Below, one piece after another: positions 13,833 through 22,507 of a DNA stretch of 28,871 nt. The translations under genes and the position numbers were made by a program. Below the pieces are notes generated by a model that ran no database searches, was not told where the DNA came from, and worked only from the letters and a program-made list of their open reading frames with translations. The DNA comes from UBA11855 sp035297385. GTDB taxonomy: Archaea; Thermoproteota; Bathyarchaeia; Bathyarchaeales; Bathycorpusculaceae. The stretch's first letter is position 1. Each line of letters opens with the position of its first letter. The stretch spans positions 1 to 28,871 of the forward strand of contig DATGZD010000115.1 in NCBI GenBank assembly GCA_035297385.1, in the 5' to 3' direction.

Positions 13833-16800
13833 TTGAGGGACGTTATCAGCGAAGATTACCAGAAATACATTCAGACTATGGAGCAAAAGCTTCACGAACT
13901 ATACTCTGTAAGTGACACAGCACGCTCAAAAGGTTTTGATCCCACCTTAAAGACCGAATGTGTCATCGCAAAAGACATCGCTGACTTAGTCGAAGGTCTT
14001 GTTGGTCCAAAAGATGTAGCCATAAGCATCAGAGAACTTGGGGAACGATTACAGAGAGAAGAAATAGCGTTTAAGGTTGCAGAAGAAATCGTGTACGGCA
14101 AGTTCGGTCATATGGAACCAGAGGTTGCGGCGGAACAGGCCATCCGAACAGCCTTGGCAATCTTCACCGAAGGCTTAACTGCAGCTCCAATTCAAGGCGT
14201 AGCGAGTGTAAAGATCAAGACTAACCTTGATCGTAGCCGGTACCTCGCGATCTACTTCGCTGGACCAATACGATCAGCAGGAGGTACCGATCAGGCCTTA
14301 ACTCTTGTCGTCGGAGACTTTGTAAGACGTCTTCTTGGCTTGGATAAGTATAAACCAACAACTGAAGAGATTTCACGTTTTATAGAAGAATTAAGACTGT
14401 ATGAACGGTCTGTTGGTCGCTTCCAATACCACATACCAGATGAAGAGTTAAAAAAAGCACTCGAATTAATTCCAGTTGAAGTCACGGGTACTGAATCAGA
14501 TCCTGTAGAAGTATCTTCCTACAGAAATCTACAGAGGGTTGAAACTAACAGGGTCAGAGGTGGGGCTCTTCGAGTAGTCAATGATGGTATCGTTGGTAGA
14601 GCGCTCAAAGTTCAAGTCATCATCGAGAAGCTTGGTTTTCAAGGCTGGGATTGGCTCAGAGACTTTAAGAAGAAATCTGAGAAGAAATCAGCAGGCTTCA
14701 TGGATGACGTAATCGCTGGACGACCAATCTTTGCTTTTCCATCCAGACGTGGCGGTTTCAGACTCAGGTATGGTCGATCCAGAAATACAGGGCTCTCCGC
14801 TATAGGCATCCATCCTGCAACAATGCTTGTTTTAGACAATTTCTTAGCAGCCGGTACACAATTACGGCTAGAGCTTCCAGGAAAAGGCGGCGTCACTGTC
14901 CCTGTAGATTCCTTGGAGCCGCCTGTTGTTCTTTTGAATAATGATTCTGTCGTTCGTCTAACTCTCGACAACTTTAATCAAGTAAAGGGAACAATCAAGA
15001 AAATTCTGTTTTTGGGTGACATGCTGATAAGCTATGGCGATTTCCTCTACACGAATAAACAATTATCACCTTCAAGCTACGTTGAAGAATGGTGGGCAAA
15101 AGATGTTGAGCAAGTCATTTCAGATAGATTTCAAGGAAACATAGATGAAGCTGCCTCTGCAATCCAGTTTTCACCTGAAAAACTGTATACACTCGTCAAA
15201 GATCCTTTCAATTCAAACTTCTCTGCAAGAGAAGCCGTACTACTATCTCAGCGACTAAACGTTCCGTTACACCCAGACTTTACCTTCTTCTGGTCAAACC
15301 TAGCGGCAGTGTCAGACGTCAAGATTTTGAAAGACTGGTTAACAAATGCGCAGGTTGTAGAAACTCCAAACGATGAGATCATAGGTGAATTTGACTTAAA
15401 TGTGGTTCGTGTCTTAAGAGAGATCTTTTTACCGCACAGCGTCTCAGATGGAAAGATCATTCTTAAAGGTGACACTGCCTACATGTTTGCTTTCTCTCTG
15501 GGCTACAAAACTGACAGAACAGTTGACAACACCACTGATAAGATTATCACTGTCATTAACCGACTCTCGGGTTTAGAGGTTAAGAATAAAGCAGCAACAT
15601 TTGTCGGTGCACGAATGGGGCGCCCTGAGAAAGCGAAGCGACGTGAGATGAAAACAGTTGTTCATGTCCTTTTCCCCGTAGGTCTATCAGGAGGCTCTCA
15701 TCGAGACCTAATGAGTGCAGCTAAAAAGGGTCCCGTCTTCATTGAATTCGTTAGACGTAAGTGTCCTTCCTGTAAAGCTTATACTTTCAAAGTAAAATGC
15801 GATGAATGTGGATCTGAAACGCTTTTAGAGAATAATTGCCCTCGCTGCGGCAGAACGCTTAAAGAAAACAGTTGCTCCGCATGCAAAGCTAACGCAGTAA
15901 CATATCAGAGGCAATCTGTTAATTTCAAAGAATTAGTCGAAAAAGCATGCAGCAACCTCAATGCTTCCGCGCCCAAATTACTGCGTGGCGTTAAGGGTTT
16001 AACAAATGAAGATAAGATTCCAGAAATACTTGAAAAAGGGCTTTTACGCGCAAGGTACGATCTATCAGTATACAAAGACGGGACAATTAGGTTTGATGCA
16101 ACAAACGCTCCGTTGACACATTTCAAACCAAAAGAAGTAGAGGCCCCAGTTGAGACGCTCATTCAACTTGGCTACACACGTGACATCTACGGTAAACCTT
16201 TAATCGATTCAAACCAAGTCTGTGAACTCAAGATTCAAGATGTCGTTATACCTAAGAAAGCAGCTGAATATTTTATACAGATTGCAGGATTCATCGATGA
16301 CCTTCTTACCAAAGTATACAAACTTCCAAGCTACTATAACGTGAAGAGCACGGATGATTTGTTTGGACAGCTAATAATGGGTTTAGCTCCACATACCTGT
16401 GCAAGTATACTAGGCAGAATCATTGGTTTTACAGACCTAAACTTATGCTATGCGCATCCGATCTGGCACTCCGCTAAGAGACGTGATTGTGATGGTGACG
16501 AGGACACTATCATGCTTGCGCTGGAAGTGCTCGTCAATTTTTCACGCAAGTACTTACCCGCTCAGATTGGTGGAATAATGGACGCTCCCCTGTTACTTAT
16601 TCCATTTGTAACTCCACGTGAAGTTCAACGTCAAGCACATGATTTTGATGTTGATGCTGATTATCCAGCCGAGTTCTATCAAAAAACTCTCTCGAGGGCA
16701 GAGGCTAGACAAGTGAGTCCAATAATGGATTTGATAAGTCATCGACTTGGAACAGAAGCTCAATTTGAATGCTTTAACTTCACGACGCCCGTCTCAAACA

Positions 16801-17240
16801 TAAACGCTGGTAATTCAGAGAGCTCCTACAAACGTTTTGGTTCTATGGTTGAGAAATTAAACAAGCAGTTAGAGCTAGGAGACAAAATAGATGCAGTGGA
16901 CGTTAGACGAGTAGCCTTGAAAGTGCTTACAACCCATTTCATGCGAGACATCGCTGGTAACCTTCGAGCTTTCTCCACTCAAGCATTTAGATGCAAATCA
17001 TGCAACAAACGTTTTCGCAGGCTGCCTCTTCGAGGCAAATGCGCAATCTGCGGTGGGCCACTCACATTGACGGTTTATCGAGGCGGGATTGAAAAATACA
17101 TTACTGCAGCTCAAAATTTGGTCGATACGTATGATTTGCCCAAATATTATTCGCAAAGATTAGCACTGATACGTGATGAGATTACTTCTATGTTTGATAA
17201 CAAGAAACCTAAACAAGTATCCCTCACAGATTTTGCCTAA
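13833..17240 (+). CDS. polC: DNA polymerase II (family D) large subunit DP2
   Basis: Catalytic subunit of the archaeal replicative polymerase PolD, with a two-barrel core related to multi-subunit RNA polymerase. 1135 aa from TTG at 13833. Seen: N-terminal YLAIYFAGPIRSAGGT (~140-155); a cysteine-rich zinc module (CPSCKAYTFKVKCDEC, then CPRCG and CSACKA, ~640-690); the catalytic DCDGD at 885-889 with D887 and D889 as the metal ligands, in HPIWHSAKRRDCDGDED; and a second C4 zinc module near the end (CKSCNKR...CAICGG). The last residues KQVSLTDFA form a PCNA-interacting (PIP) box. No intein interrupts the gene, unlike many euryarchaeal DP2 genes. Confidence 0.96.
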   Translation: MRDVISEDYQKYIQTMEQKLHELYSVSDTARSKGFDPTLKTECVIAKDIADLVEGLVGPKDVAISIRELGERLQREEIAFKVAEEIVYGKFGHMEPEVAAEQAIRTALAIFTEGLTAAPIQGVASVKIKTNLDRSRYLAIYFAGPIRSAGGTDQALTLVVGDFVRRLLGLDKYKPTTEEISRFIEELRLYERSVGRFQYHIPDEELKKALELIPVEVTGTESDPVEVSSYRNLQRVETNRVRGGALRVVNDGIVGRALKVQVIIEKLGFQGWDWLRDFKKKSEKKSAGFMDDVIAGRPIFAFPSRRGGFRLRYGRSRNTGLSAIGIHPATMLVLDNFLAAGTQLRLELPGKGGVTVPVDSLEPPVVLLNNDSVVRLTLDNFNQVKGTIKKILFLGDMLISYGDFLYTNKQLSPSSYVEEWWAKDVEQVISDRFQGNIDEAASAIQFSPEKLYTLVKDPFNSNFSAREAVLLSQRLNVPLHPDFTFFWSNLAAVSDVKILKDWLTNAQVVETPNDEIIGEFDLNVVRVLREIFLPHSVSDGKIILKGDTAYMFAFSLGYKTDRTVDNTTDKIITVINRLSGLEVKNKAATFVGARMGRPEKAKRREMKTVVHVLFPVGLSGGSHRDLMSAAKKGPVFIEFVRRKCPSCKAYTFKVKCDECGSETLLENNCPRCGRTLKENSCSACKANAVTYQRQSVNFKELVEKACSNLNASAPKLLRGVKGLTNEDKIPEILEKGLLRARYDLSVYKDGTIRFDATNAPLTHFKPKEVEAPVETLIQLGYTRDIYGKPLIDSNQVCELKIQDVVIPKKAAEYFIQIAGFIDDLLTKVYKLPSYYNVKSTDDLFGQLIMGLAPHTCASILGRIIGFTDLNLCYAHPIWHSAKRRDCDGDEDTIMLALEVLVNFSRKYLPAQIGGIMDAPLLLIPFVTPREVQRQAHDFDVDADYPAEFYQKTLSRAEARQVSPIMDLISHRLGTEAQFECFNFTTPVSNINAGNSESSYKRFGSMVEKLNKQLELGDKIDAVDVRRVALKVLTTHFMRDIAGNLRAFSTQAFRCKSCNKRFRRLPLRGKCAICGGPLTLTVYRGGIEKYITAAQNLVDTYDLPKYYSQRLALIRDEITSMFDNKKPKQVSLTDFA

Positions 17241-17352
17241 GCCAAACCTTTTCAATACAACCATACTAATCTGTTATCGGTGACCTCAAATCAAAGATAG
17301 TTACCATCCCAATGCCTATCTTCAGAATACTAGGAACGTTAAGGCGGGGCTT

Positions 17353-17553
17353 ATGGCTAGAACCAAAATACTTACCGTACTAGAGCAGCAAATTTCTGAT
17401 ACACGGACAATCACAAACAAAACCTCACAATCCTATAAAGTCGTGATCCATCATTTACACTTGTTAGAGATAGAAGGAACAGTTGTTCACAAGGGAAAGA
17501 AACCGTATGTTTGGCTGTTAACTGGATCGGGACAGAAACGCCTGGTTAGCTAG
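17353..17553 (+). CDS. Small winged-helix DNA-binding protein
   Basis: 66 aa from ATG at 17353 with GGCGGGG 5-11 nt upstream. A single winged helix: helix 1 TKILTVLEQQ, a helix-turn-helix TITNKTSQSYKVVIHHLHLLEIEGTV with a likely recognition helix SYKVVIHHLHLLE, and a beta wing VVHKGKKPYVWLLT. Many archaea have such stand-alone ArsR-like regulators. Its 3' end overlaps the convergent MazG gene by 4 nt. The target is unknown. Confidence 0.75.
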   Translation: MARTKILTVLEQQISDTRTITNKTSQSYKVVIHHLHLLEIEGTVVHKGKKPYVWLLTGSGQKRLVS

Positions 17554-17837
17554 TTCACGCATTGGCAGGGTGATTGCCTACATTTTGGACATTGATTGTT
17601 GTATTTTTCAATAGCTACTTTCTCAAGGTCTATTCCAGTTACGTTAGCTAACGAAGCAAGCCACGCTATAACATCAGCAAACTCTTTTGCGGCCGCCTCT
17701 TTATCTCCTTCTTGCAGAGCTTCACGCAACTCTTCCACTTCATCCGCAAGCCAATCATACGTTCCTTTAACTCCACGCTCAGAATCCCTTTGAAAGTATA
17801 AACGCCGCATCATTTCTTGAAACTCATAAATGTGCAT
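17550..17837 (-). CDS. MazG-like nucleotide pyrophosphohydrolase with Cys tail
   Basis: 95 aa from ATG at 17837, with GAGGT 8 nt upstream. All-alpha NTP-PPase of the MazG family, which hydrolyses (d)NTPs to monophosphates as housekeeping. The metal-binding EExxE-type motif is D32-E-V-E-E36, with E52 and D55 in KEFADVIAWL as the second half. Extra: a C-terminal cysteine cluster CPKCRQSPCQC that could bind zinc. Substrate not predictable from sequence. Confidence 0.88.
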   Translation of the reverse strand: MHIYEFQEMMRRLYFQRDSERGVKGTYDWLADEVEELREALQEGDKEAAAKEFADVIAWLASLANVTGIDLEKVAIEKYNNQCPKCRQSPCQCVN

Positions 17838-18003
17838 AGGATGGACCTCAAGTTTCTTGTTTAGTTTGATTGTTTAAGGTTTTGTACAATAAAATAGCTC
17901 TTTCTCTATTACTTTATGAATATGAATTTGCAAGTAAGGACACAACGTTAATAATGAAGAAACATAATAGGAGTTTAATCGCTCCACTGGAAATGTGAAA
18001 AGC

Positions 18004-18177
18004 ATGAGTAGACGAAAGAAAGAGAACAAGAGTCCGATGCCGGCTGCAAGCGCAGGTTTGCTTAGGTTCTTCGAAGAAGAGACTGAAGGCATAAAAATCA
18101 GACCTGAACTCCTGATGGCATTGGCAATAACGCTTGTTGTCATTTCAGTTATAGCGAAAGTATTCTTCCCCTCCTAA
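18004..18177 (+). CDS. secG: Preprotein translocase subunit SecG (Sec61-beta)
   Basis: 57 aa, tail-anchored accessory subunit of the SecYEG channel. Start at ATG 18004 (MSRRKKENKSPMPAASAG); a GTG at 17995 is in frame but less likely. The archaeal signature PMPAASAGLLRFFEEE is followed by KIRPELLM and a single C-terminal membrane helix (about 35-54) ending in FFPS. It is convergent with the Sm-like gene, leaving 28 nt. Confidence 0.92.
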   Translation: MSRRKKENKSPMPAASAGLLRFFEEETEGIKIRPELLMALAITLVVISVIAKVFFPS

Positions 18178-18205
18178 ACTAAATGTAATTTCTAACACTC
18201 TATTT

Positions 18206-18490
18206 CTAGCGTCGGGGAGGGTGCAAGACCTCTATTCTTTGAACTGAGTTTAGGTGCAAAAATATCTCACTCATGTCTTGTCTGCTGGTAACTTGAGGAA
18301 TAGGCTGTGCAATTGTTGCCCTTAACACGATAGCTTCTGCATCGGAGAGCCAGATTCCTGATGGTTGATGAGTTACCGCCACAAGGGTGCCTTCAAAACC
18401 GTATGTTGGATCGAGTATCACTCTGATTTTTTTACCCATATTCCTTTCGAGCATGTGGAATATGGATAACGGCAATTCAGGCTCTGTCAT
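18206..18490 (-). CDS. Sm-like (LSm-type) RNA-binding domain protein
   Basis: 94 aa from ATG at 18490. The pattern fits an Sm fold: helix (SIFHMLERNMG), then strands KKIRVILDP, FEGTLVAVTHQ and GIWLSDAEAIVLRA (Sm1-like G-x-L and W-L-x-D), and a final IFLHLNSVQRIEVL (Sm2-like). The hallmark Sm2 RG is replaced, and a loop between the motifs is longer than in canonical archaeal SmAP1, so this is a divergent member, perhaps SmAP3-like. Likely a small ring-forming RNA chaperone; RNA binding is inferred. A 46-codon frame upstream overlaps its start by ATGA (18487-18490) but may be chance. Confidence 0.65.
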   Translation of the reverse strand: MTEPELPLSIFHMLERNMGKKIRVILDPTYGFEGTLVAVTHQPSGIWLSDAEAIVLRATIAQPIPQVTSRQDMSEIFLHLNSVQRIEVLHPPRR

Positions 18491-18511
18491 GTGTTCCGCA
18501 AAACATAGTAA

Positions 18512-18692
18512 TTAGCGTTTAGTAGATAAAACGTTTGCCCTTGCCCTACCTCCCCAATTCTTGGCGGCATCAACAAATTCTTTCTTTCTACCATCAGTTT
18601 ATTGACTCTTCTAATCGAAAATTCCATTAGTGATTCCTAAGCTGCTTCCTTCTGCAATAATTTACATCTTCTTCAATCAGTTTAGCTAGCCT
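18512..18692 (-). pseudogene. Possible decayed small gene upstream of the Sm-like gene
   Basis: The minus strand carries coding-like pieces without a usable start: RLAKLIEEDVNYCRRKQLRN from about 18692, a stop, WNFRLEESIN, then in a shifted frame TDGRKKEFVDAAKNWGGRA to a TAA at 18512. One nonsense and one frameshift change would join them into a ~60-residue basic protein. A different frame (18627-18487) gives an intact 46-aa ORF starting MEFSIRRVNKLMVERKN and overlapping the next gene by ATGA. Only one reading can be real, and both may be chance. Confidence 0.25.
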
Positions 18693-18739
18693 TTAATAGG
18701 AAACCTCTTTCATAGAAAAAACATTCGAGATGTGATGGA

Positions 18740-20557
18740 TTGGAGACTTCAAGTTCACTAAACGAATCTATGAGTAAGGCTATAAAACATTATTCATCTT
18801 TGTTCTTTCTCCCGTCTTTCAAGAAAACCCTTACCGCCCTTGTAATTGTTTGCATTGTGTTAGGTTTATCCAGTGTTCTTCCTGTTGGTTCATCTCAAGG
18901 TTTACTCTACAGTCTGTTCTTAGGCGCTTCCGTATTTGGCTTGATGATCTTATCTGCTTATTTAACTACTAATATCATACTCAAGAAAGACCTGATATTT
19001 GTCGTACGGAGAACAGCTGCTCTTTCGTTGTTCTCTTGGATTCTTTGGCTTGCTTTCATCATTCCTGGCGCGATCATAGCAATTTTTCTTGGCACAATTT
19101 TTTGGGTTAAGCTGTGCCTTTTAGGGTTTGCATCAGTCATGACTCTACAGGCAGTTGTTTTCTTTTCAGTCTCGACGGCTGGGCTTAAACGTGGTGTTTT
19201 GGCTTCATTGATTCAACCTTTCTTGTGCATAATTCCCTTTCTTATTATTTGGCAGTTAATTGGTTCGGTGCTTCCTCTTCAAATCCTACCGTTCTTAATT
19301 GTAACCCCATTTCTAGCTTTGGCTTCAGCTTACATGTTAGTCTCATTAATCGACCGCTTAGGGCGAAAAACCTATGGGATACCAGCAATGTCCCTTTTCA
19401 GGGCGTTCATGCTTAATTGGGTATTGAACTTAAATGCGCCGCTTGAGCAATATTTCGAGAAGATGGGTAAAGACGAAGATATCGAGGTGTCTTTGCTCAA
19501 ATTTGAGAGTACGAAGACTAAAGCAGCAATTATTGTGCCTTTAGTTCATCCTGGTCCATTCAAGAATATTGGGAGTAGTCATCTTCCATCTCTTTTGAAG
19601 CATGAATTCGAGGAAGTATTCGATGGTAATGCTTGCGTTCCCCTCGGCATTCTAGGTCATGAACTAGATTTAGCTTCACAAGCCCAGAATAAAAAAATCA
19701 TAGACACTATAATCGATTCAACCAGGACGCTAAACTTCTCTGATATGGCAAAACCCTTTGCCAGAGTTAAGAGAGGATTCGTGACTGCTTCCTGTCAAAT
19801 CTTCAGTGATACAGCTCTGATCTGCTTCTCACTCTCTCCAAGAACAACTGAAGATTTACCTCAAGAGTTAGGAGACTTTGTCCGTCAAGAAGCAAAGAAA
19901 AACGGTCTCAGGGACGCTATAGTAATTAATGCACACAACAGCATCACCGATACAACAACTCTGGATGAGTCATTGGATACTTTGAAAACGACTGCTTCCA
20001 ATTGTTTAGAAGAAGCAGTCTCTTCTCAGTCTACATCATTTCAAGTCGGCGCTGCCACGATTTACCCAAAAGAATTCAGTTTAAGAGATGGAATGGGCCC
20101 CGGCGGAATAACATCTATAGTCGTCGAAGTCGCCAAAAAGAAATCTGCTTACGTTATTATCGATGGGAATAACATGATCACTGGATTGCGTGAAAAGATA
20201 CTCGCTGCTTTGACGGCAATAGGTTTCGATGATAGTGAAGTCTTTACGACTGATACTCATGCGGTCAACGCCGTTGTTTTGAGTAGTCGTGGTTACCATC
20301 CCGTCGGCGAAGCTATAGCTCACGACACCCTAATCAATCATATCGTGGAGTGTGCATCGAAAGCGAAGGATCAACTGGAACCCTGCAAAGCTAGTGCCTT
20401 AACTATGGTAGTGCCAAAAGTTCGAGTGATTGGTCAAGCCAAAATACAAGCATTTTCCACGCTCGTAGATGCTGCTCTCAAAAGAGCCAAACATATTCTT
20501 GTCCCCATCTTTGGTTTAGAGGGCTTCTTACTAATCCTACTCTTAATCATTTTATGA
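18740..20557 (+). CDS. DUF2070 family integral membrane protein
   Basis: 605 aa from TTG at 18740. The N-terminal ~210 residues contain about six or seven membrane helices (for example TALVIVCIVLGLSSVLP, LFSWILWLAFIIPGAIIAIF). A large soluble domain follows (about 230-580) with the family's conserved blocks LVHPGPFKNIGSSHLP, NAHNSI, GPGGITSIVVEV and DTHAVNAVV, whose His/Asp residues suggest a metal or phosphate site. One last membrane helix (EGFLLILLLIIL) ends the protein. DUF2070 is archaeal, and I know of no established function. Confidence 0.88.
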   Translation: METSSSLNESMSKAIKHYSSLFFLPSFKKTLTALVIVCIVLGLSSVLPVGSSQGLLYSLFLGASVFGLMILSAYLTTNIILKKDLIFVVRRTAALSLFSWILWLAFIIPGAIIAIFLGTIFWVKLCLLGFASVMTLQAVVFFSVSTAGLKRGVLASLIQPFLCIIPFLIIWQLIGSVLPLQILPFLIVTPFLALASAYMLVSLIDRLGRKTYGIPAMSLFRAFMLNWVLNLNAPLEQYFEKMGKDEDIEVSLLKFESTKTKAAIIVPLVHPGPFKNIGSSHLPSLLKHEFEEVFDGNACVPLGILGHELDLASQAQNKKIIDTIIDSTRTLNFSDMAKPFARVKRGFVTASCQIFSDTALICFSLSPRTTEDLPQELGDFVRQEAKKNGLRDAIVINAHNSITDTTTLDESLDTLKTTASNCLEEAVSSQSTSFQVGAATIYPKEFSLRDGMGPGGITSIVVEVAKKKSAYVIIDGNNMITGLREKILAALTAIGFDDSEVFTTDTHAVNAVVLSSRGYHPVGEAIAHDTLINHIVECASKAKDQLEPCKASALTMVVPKVRVIGQAKIQAFSTLVDAALKRAKHILVPIFGLEGFLLILLLIIL

Positions 20558-20573
20558 CCTGTACGCTCGTAAA

Positions 20574-20581
20574 CATTAATA
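20574..20581 (+). promoter_or_regulatory. Probable TATA box of the aminotransferase-fold gene
   Basis: CATTAATA centred about 29 nt before the GTG at 20607, the spacing of a leaderless archaeal message. Confidence 0.4.
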
Positions 20582-20606
20582 TCATGTCCTTACCTCGCTA
20601 TATTCC

Positions 20607-21953
20607 GTGAGTTGTATGGGTGTTTTACCAAACTTTATCGTGTCTCCCCCAGGTCCCAAAGCTCGAGATTGGCTTAAGAAAGACGAACGTTTCGTTTCTC
20701 CATCTTACCCTAAATGTTATCCCCTTGTGGTCCAATCTGCGCAGGATTGTATTGTAAAAGATGTCGATGGAAACGAGTACATTGATCTCAACGCTGGAAC
20801 CGCATGCCTGAACGTTGGAAGTAATCATCCTAAAGTAATCGACGCAATTAAGAATCAATGTGAAAAGTTTCTACACTACTCGAATGCCAACTTTTACTAC
20901 GAGCATACTATAAACCTAGCTGAAAAACTCTCCAAAATAACTCCAGGGGAATACGAGAAAAGAACGTATTTTGGTAATAGTGGAACTGAAGCCGTGGAAG
21001 CAGCCATTAAACTCGCAAAATGGCATACTCGAAAGCAATTGTTTATCGGTTTTATCAACAGTTTCCATGGCAACACTATAGGTTCATTATCCTTCACCGC
21101 AAGTTCAGTAACTCAGAAACGATATTTTTTTCCATTGATGCCAGGTGTTATTCACGTGCCTTTTGGTTATTGCTACCGTTGTCCGCTCAAGATGAGTTAT
21201 CCTGATTGTGATTATGACTGTATAGATTTTATAGATGAGTGTATCTTGCACAAATATGCTCCTCCAGAAGATGTTGCTGCGTTTGTGTTCGAACCGATCC
21301 AAGGTGAGGGTGGATACATAATTCCTCCGCCAGAATTCTTCCAAAGGTTAAAGAAATTAGCAGATGACCTGGGAGTCTTGACGATCGCTGATGAAGTGCA
21401 GTCTGGTATGGGCAGAACTGGCAAATGGTTTGCGATTGAGCACTGGGATGTTGAGCCAGATATCGTATGTAGTGGCAACGCTTTAGCTTCAGGATTACCC
21501 TTGGGAGCGATAGTTGCCGGCTCAAAAATTATGGATTGGCCTGCTGCCTCACATACTAGCACTACGGGTGGCAATCCGCTATCCTGTGCAGCAGCGCTTG
21601 CAGTCATCAATGTTATTACAGAAGAAAGGCTTCTTGATAACGCTAATAAACAGGGTACTTACGCATTAAAGCGTCTCACACAATTCAGTGATGAAAATTC
21701 TATAGTTGGTGATGTTCGCGGGAAAGGCTTGATTATCGGTATTGAATTGGTTGAAGACAAGGAAAGCAAGAAAGCCGCGATTGAGAAAGCTCATAACGTA
21801 ATGATGCGTTGCTGGAAGCGTGGTGTAGTAATCACTTTATGCGGGACTTCTACGCTAAGACTCTCGCCACCGCTGACTATTCAGAGAGAAATACTCGACG
21901 CCGCATTGGACATAGTTGAAGATACTATTAATGAAGTAGCAAAAGAAGGCTGA
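20607..21953 (+). CDS. Class III aminotransferase-fold protein lacking the PLP lysine
   Basis: 448 aa from GTG at 20607 (ATG at 20616 is the alternative). It follows the GABA/ornithine aminotransferase and archaeal amino-acid racemase pattern along its whole length: GNSGTEAVEAAIKLA (phosphate loop), NSFHGNTIGSLSFT, EPIQGEGGYIIPP, IADEVQSGMGRTGKWF (the PLP Asp) and STTGGNPLSCAAALA. In the place of the Schiff-base lysine, normally [AG]-K-[AG]-L in DIVxxAKALxxGLP, it reads DIVCSGNALASGLP: residue 291 is Asn (AAC at 21477-21479). Everything else is intact, so it is either catalytically dead, repurposed, or altered by a sequence error. A Cys cluster (CYRCPLKMSYPDCDYDC) seems typical of archaeal relatives. 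The original substrate is undetermined. Confidence 0.85.
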   Translation: MSCMGVLPNFIVSPPGPKARDWLKKDERFVSPSYPKCYPLVVQSAQDCIVKDVDGNEYIDLNAGTACLNVGSNHPKVIDAIKNQCEKFLHYSNANFYYEHTINLAEKLSKITPGEYEKRTYFGNSGTEAVEAAIKLAKWHTRKQLFIGFINSFHGNTIGSLSFTASSVTQKRYFFPLMPGVIHVPFGYCYRCPLKMSYPDCDYDCIDFIDECILHKYAPPEDVAAFVFEPIQGEGGYIIPPPEFFQRLKKLADDLGVLTIADEVQSGMGRTGKWFAIEHWDVEPDIVCSGNALASGLPLGAIVAGSKIMDWPAASHTSTTGGNPLSCAAALAVINVITEERLLDNANKQGTYALKRLTQFSDENSIVGDVRGKGLIIGIELVEDKESKKAAIEKAHNVMMRCWKRGVVITLCGTSTLRLSPPLTIQREILDAALDIVEDTINEVAKEG

Positions 21954-21973
21954 GCAATTTTTTCAACTATCTT

Positions 21974-22468
21974 TTATGTATGTCTTCTTGGTTTTCTTTT
22001 TAACTCGGTTCCACATACTTGGCACTCGCTAGAAGGATAGTTTGCTGCGTACTCTCTGCGGCATGCTGGGCAGTAACGCATCCAATGGAGTATTCGGCGG
22101 ATACCAAAAGTAGCTAGCGAGGTAAACTCTATTTCTAAACGTCTAGCAACGTTTTGTATCGAGTAATCATCCGTAATGATCTGAGGATCATAATTTGACA
22201 TCTTGAGCTCTAATGCTAACGCTAAGAGGTGTTTATCAGTCTGCGATAGAAAAAAAGTGTCTCCAACTTCAACTGCACAAGACTCTATTCTTCTAAGAGC
22301 TTCATCAGAAGGCTCTCTAACAATAACCTTCGAATTTTCAGTTGCTGCTCTGAACCTCACAAATATCATTGAATTTGTTCGGATCTCTTCTTCAACATCT
22401 GGGACTGTGACTTGTTCCTCGTCAACTCTGAAGGGATCAAACCCAGCTAAAAACGCTGATGTATCCAA
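21974..22468 (-). CDS. nob1: Nob1-type endonuclease (PIN domain plus zinc ribbon)
   Basis: Endonuclease that matures the 3' end of 16S/18S rRNA in late small-subunit assembly. PIN acidic residues: D2 in MDTSAF, Glu in VPDVEEEI, Asp in LSQTDKHLLAL and the pair in IITDDYSIQN. A C4 zinc ribbon follows (CPAC...CQVCG) with a basic tail KRKPRRHT. The first canonical start is TTG at 22468, but it cuts the first beta strand (RILVLDTSAF), which is coded upstream. The frame is open back to the stop of nadK (22510-22508), with only ATT/ATA codons as possible earlier starts. It lies directly downstream of nadK and is probably co-transcribed. Confidence 0.9.
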   Translation of the reverse strand: MDTSAFLAGFDPFRVDEEQVTVPDVEEEIRTNSMIFVRFRAATENSKVIVREPSDEALRRIESCAVEVGDTFFLSQTDKHLLALALELKMSNYDPQIITDDYSIQNVARRLEIEFTSLATFGIRRILHWMRYCPACRREYAANYPSSECQVCGTELKRKPRRHT

Positions 22469-22507
22469 GACTAAAATTCTTTTTTGCTGTTTCCTTGCTT
22501 GAATTAT

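Noticed and set aside
15770..15900. Possible intein or insertion in DP2 at the cysteine-rich segment
   Set aside because: The segment is the normal zinc module; length (1135 aa) and flanking motifs are typical and no splicing motifs were seen.
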